From Gammaproteobacteria bacterium (GTDB lineage: Bacteria; Pseudomonadota; Gammaproteobacteria; Pseudomonadales; Azotimanducaceae), in NCBI GenBank assembly GCA_020832085.1, contig JAFIFJ010000018.1, positions 1 to 64,000 on the forward strand: a stretch of DNA of 64,000 nt, read 5' to 3'. Shown here piece by piece: positions 61,872 to 64,000 of this stretch (position 1 is the first letter of the stretch; every line of letters begins with the position of its first letter). The translations under genes were made by a program, and so were the position numbers. The notes under the pieces are model-generated. The model was not told the origin of the DNA. It ran no database searches and saw only the letters and a list, made by a program, of their open reading frames with translations.

Positions 61872-63506
61872 TCAGTTCATGCCCAGGGATTTCAGCGCCG
61901 TTTCCCGTGCCATGCGGTAGTCGCTTTTGCCGGTAGGGCTGCGGAACAGCTGTTCGACCCGGACGATGTGGCGGGGACGCTTGTAGCCGGCAATGCGGTT
62001 CCTGACGTGCTCGCTGAGCTCGTCGTCGCTGACGTCGCGCTGCTTGGGGTGCAGCTGGACCACGGCCGTGACGGCCTCGCCATACTGCTCATCGGGGACA
62101 CCCACCACGTTGCAGTCGACCACGGCAGGATGCAGCTTCAACGCCTCCTCCACCTCCTCGGGAAACACCTTCTCGCCACCGGTGTTGATGCACACGGAGC
62201 CGCGGCCCATGAAGGTGACGGTGCCGTCCTCGGCCACGCGGGCGTAGTCACCCGGAATCGTATAGCGTTCGCCGCCGATCTCCTTGAAGGTCTCGGCAGT
62301 TTTCTCCGGGGCCTTGAAGTAACCCAGCGGCGCGGTGCCCTTGCGGGCGAGCCGGCCCACCCGATCGCTGCCGGGCGGGATTTCCTGATCATCGTCGTCG
62401 AGCAGCACGACGCCATCGGCGATCCTGAAGCTTGCCGTGTCTCCGGGCTGCTCTCCAGGAGGCGTCATGCTCACGGCGAACGGACCGCCCTCGCTGGCGC
62501 CGAGCATGTCGAGCAGCATGACCTGCTTGCTGCGCTGGCGCAGCGACACCTTGGTGGCCTGGCTCCAGGTCACGCCCGCGGAAGAGATCACCCGCAAACT
62601 TCCGAGATCGGCGGGCGAACCCTGGGCTTCGCGCTCCGCCAACGCTTTCACCATGGGGCGTGCGAAGGAGTCGCCGACGATGGCCAGATCGGTGACGGCT
62701 TCTCTTTCCACTTGCTGCCACAGCTCAAGGGCATCGAAGTGGCGGTTTGCGAGCAGGACCACGCGCCCGCCCCGCAGGAACACCGACAGGCCGAGAAAGA
62801 GTGCCGTGCCATGGATCAGCGGCGGCGCGGAGAGCATCACCGGCGAGGCGTTCGACTCCCGAAGCCGGGATGTAATGGCCACCACCTCGTCGACGCTGCC
62901 TGGCACCGCCATGCCGGCTGCCACGTAGGCGGGATAGGAGATGGCCTGAAAGAGGTCGCCGTGGCGCCACATCACACCTTTGGGCATGCCTGTGGTGCCG
63001 CCGGTGTAGAGCATCAGCAGATCCTCCCCGCTGCGCTCGATGGGCGCTGCGGGCTTGGCGTCGCGGATGAGGTCCTCGTACCAGATGGCGCCTTCCAGCA
63101 GGGGAGCGCTGCCGTCGTCGATCTGGATCAGATGGGGCGGGGTGTCGGCGCCGAGCCCGGCCACCCGGTCTGCCAGCGAGCCGTGAAAGACCAGCACTTC
63201 GGCGTCCGCGTCCTGCACCAGGTAGCGCACCTCTTCGGTCTGGTAGCGGAAATTGACGTTGGTCGAAACGAGCCGGGCCTTGAAGGCGCCGTAGGCCAAC
63301 TCCAGGTACTCGGGGCAGTTGTAGAGGAACAGCGAAAGTTTGGCGCCGGGTTCGAGCCCCCAGGCCGTGAAGACGCCGGCCAGCCGTGCAGCCCGCTCGT
63401 CGAATTCGCCCCAGCTGACGCGACGATCGCCCTGGACCATGGCCTCGGCGGACGGGTCGAGTCGGGTGATGGCTTCAAAGAGATCTGCCCAGTTCGGGTA
63501 CAACAC
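61872..63506 (-). CDS. Acyl-CoA synthetase (AMP-forming)
   Basis: 544 residues. ATP-binding motif MLYTGGTTGMPKGVMWRH, adenylation block IPGDYARVAEDGTV, and the C-terminal lysine in SPTGKSDYRMARE are all present. It activates a carboxylic acid to its CoA ester. I prefer the GTG at 63504-63506, which has GGAGG at proper distance; a GTG at 63512 is too close to it. Relatives act in fatty-acid or steroid side-chain catabolism, so a link with the 1-8.5 kb island is possible. Confidence 0.92.
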   Translation of the reverse strand: MLYPNWADLFEAITRLDPSAEAMVQGDRRVSWGEFDERAARLAGVFTAWGLEPGAKLSLFLYNCPEYLELAYGAFKARLVSTNVNFRYQTEEVRYLVQDADAEVLVFHGSLADRVAGLGADTPPHLIQIDDGSAPLLEGAIWYEDLIRDAKPAAPIERSGEDLLMLYTGGTTGMPKGVMWRHGDLFQAISYPAYVAAGMAVPGSVDEVVAITSRLRESNASPVMLSAPPLIHGTALFLGLSVFLRGGRVVLLANRHFDALELWQQVEREAVTDLAIVGDSFARPMVKALAEREAQGSPADLGSLRVISSAGVTWSQATKVSLRQRSKQVMLLDMLGASEGGPFAVSMTPPGEQPGDTASFRIADGVVLLDDDDQEIPPGSDRVGRLARKGTAPLGYFKAPEKTAETFKEIGGERYTIPGDYARVAEDGTVTFMGRGSVCINTGGEKVFPEEVEEALKLHPAVVDCNVVGVPDEQYGEAVTAVVQLHPKQRDVSDDELSEHVRNRIAGYKRPRHIVRVEQLFRSPTGKSDYRMARETALKSLGMN

Positions 63507-63630
63507 GCTCACTCCTCCCTGCTCTCATGTCCACGGCATGCAGATATCCGTCGATGGAATGCGGCATCGCTGATCCGCAGCGGCAGCACCGATGTTAGCC
63601 TAAACCCATTTCCTGGTACGGGAGCCGCGC

Positions 63631-64000
63631 ATGGCCAGACCCCTCGTTCTCGCAGTATGCCTCGGCAACATCTGTCGTTCGCCCACCGCAGAAGCCGCGC
63701 TCACGGAGGCGGCAGGCGAACTTGGCGTCGACCTCGAGGTGCGCTCTGCGGGAACCGGCGACTGGCATGTGGGCCGACCACCGGATGCCCGCATGCGCGA
63801 GGCGGCTGCTGCTCTCAACCTGCTGCTCTCGGGTAGGGCAGAGCAGGTGAGCGTGGCGGCATTGCAGGCTGCCGATCTGGTGCTGGCCATGGATCGCTCC
63901 AACCTCGCCGATCTTCAGCGCCTGGCCCAGAGCAGCGGCGTCAGCACGGACATCTGCCTGTTCCGCGAGTTCGATCCGGAGGCTGATGGCGAGCTGGACG
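63631..64000 (+). CDS. Low-molecular-weight protein tyrosine phosphatase (C-terminus cut by window edge)
   Basis: About 123 residues before the window ends. The P-loop is VCLGNICRSPTAEA (C-x5-R-S, Cys about 10), and RSAGTGDWHVGRPPDARM and VLAMDRSNL follow the family pattern. The usual length is about 155 residues; the general-acid Asp segment lies near or beyond the edge. ATG preceded by GGGAG. It dephosphorylates tyrosine or phospho-arginine residues. Confidence 0.93.
   Translation, partial: MARPLVLAVCLGNICRSPTAEAALTEAAGELGVDLEVRSAGTGDWHVGRPPDARMREAAAALNLLLSGRAEQVSVAALQAADLVLAMDRSNLADLQRLAQSSGVSTDICLFREFDPEADGELD

Noticed and set aside
61587-63836. 749-residue open frame opposite the acyl-CoA synthetase
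   Set aside because: Shadow of a well-supported gene; no recognisable motif.

Overview
This window is high-GC DNA from a proteobacterium, most likely a gammaproteobacterium that carries out aerobic anoxygenic photosynthesis. The grounds are a purple-bacterial photosynthesis gene cluster (type-2 reaction centre, LH1, spirilloxanthin-type carotenoid genes, PpsR/AerR regulators) next to a homodimeric pyruvate dehydrogenase E1, polyhydroxyalkanoate and wax-ester storage genes and UrcA proteins. The genus cannot be fixed from sequence reading alone. I saw no rRNA, tRNA, CRISPR array or intact insertion sequence.

1-8.5 kb is a catabolic island: a truncated TonB receptor, a Rieske oxygenase, a TetR regulator, an Old-Yellow-Enzyme-type oxidoreductase, a cytochrome P450 and a SnoaL-like protein, followed by a kappa-GST/DsbA-like isomerase and a thioesterase. 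A 14-bp palindrome (consensus near TGGWACGCGTTCCA) precedes the receptor, the oxygenase and the oxidoreductase operon, and is probably the operator of the TetR protein. The isomerase-thioesterase pair diverges from an HxlR regulator with its own perfect inverted repeat.

9.4-29.9 kb is mixed accessory and housekeeping DNA. It holds a tightly coupled BNR-propeller / MoaD-ThiS-like / FAD-oxidase operon, aceE with a divergent Lrp regulator, and a storage-lipid locus (PhaR, phasin, wax ester synthase and two paralogous hydrolases). It also holds an SDR-fold protein with the motifs of a halohydrin dehalogenase, two tandem urcA genes divergent from an ECF sigma / anti-sigma / DUF4097 operon, a lipoprotein-type PQQ-cytochrome c dehydrogenase, and a non-coding stretch filled with perfect hairpins.

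29.9-59.4 kb is the photosynthesis cluster, in an unusual order: bchCXYZ-DUF3422-crtIB> <crtDC crtEF-pufBALMC> <lhaA-puhABC-puhE aerR-ppsR> bchG-bchP-tspO-orf> <bchO. Genes for Mg-chelatase, bchFNBL, bchM and the cyclase (acsF/bchE) are absent, so the cluster is split and the rest must lie elsewhere. Candidate PpsR sites (TGT-N12-ACA or one mismatch) sit in front of bchC, crtE, puf, lhaA, bchG and bchO, often overlapping a sigma-70-like -35 or -10 box. The puf operon has a pufA-pufL hairpin and a strong terminator. crtI/B and crtC/D converge on a striking hexanucleotide-repeat hairpin.

59.4-64 kb returns to general genes: an RDD membrane protein, a RIO-type kinase, two coupled lysine-rich small proteins, a secreted cupin, an acyl-CoA synthetase and a truncated low-molecular-weight protein tyrosine phosphatase.
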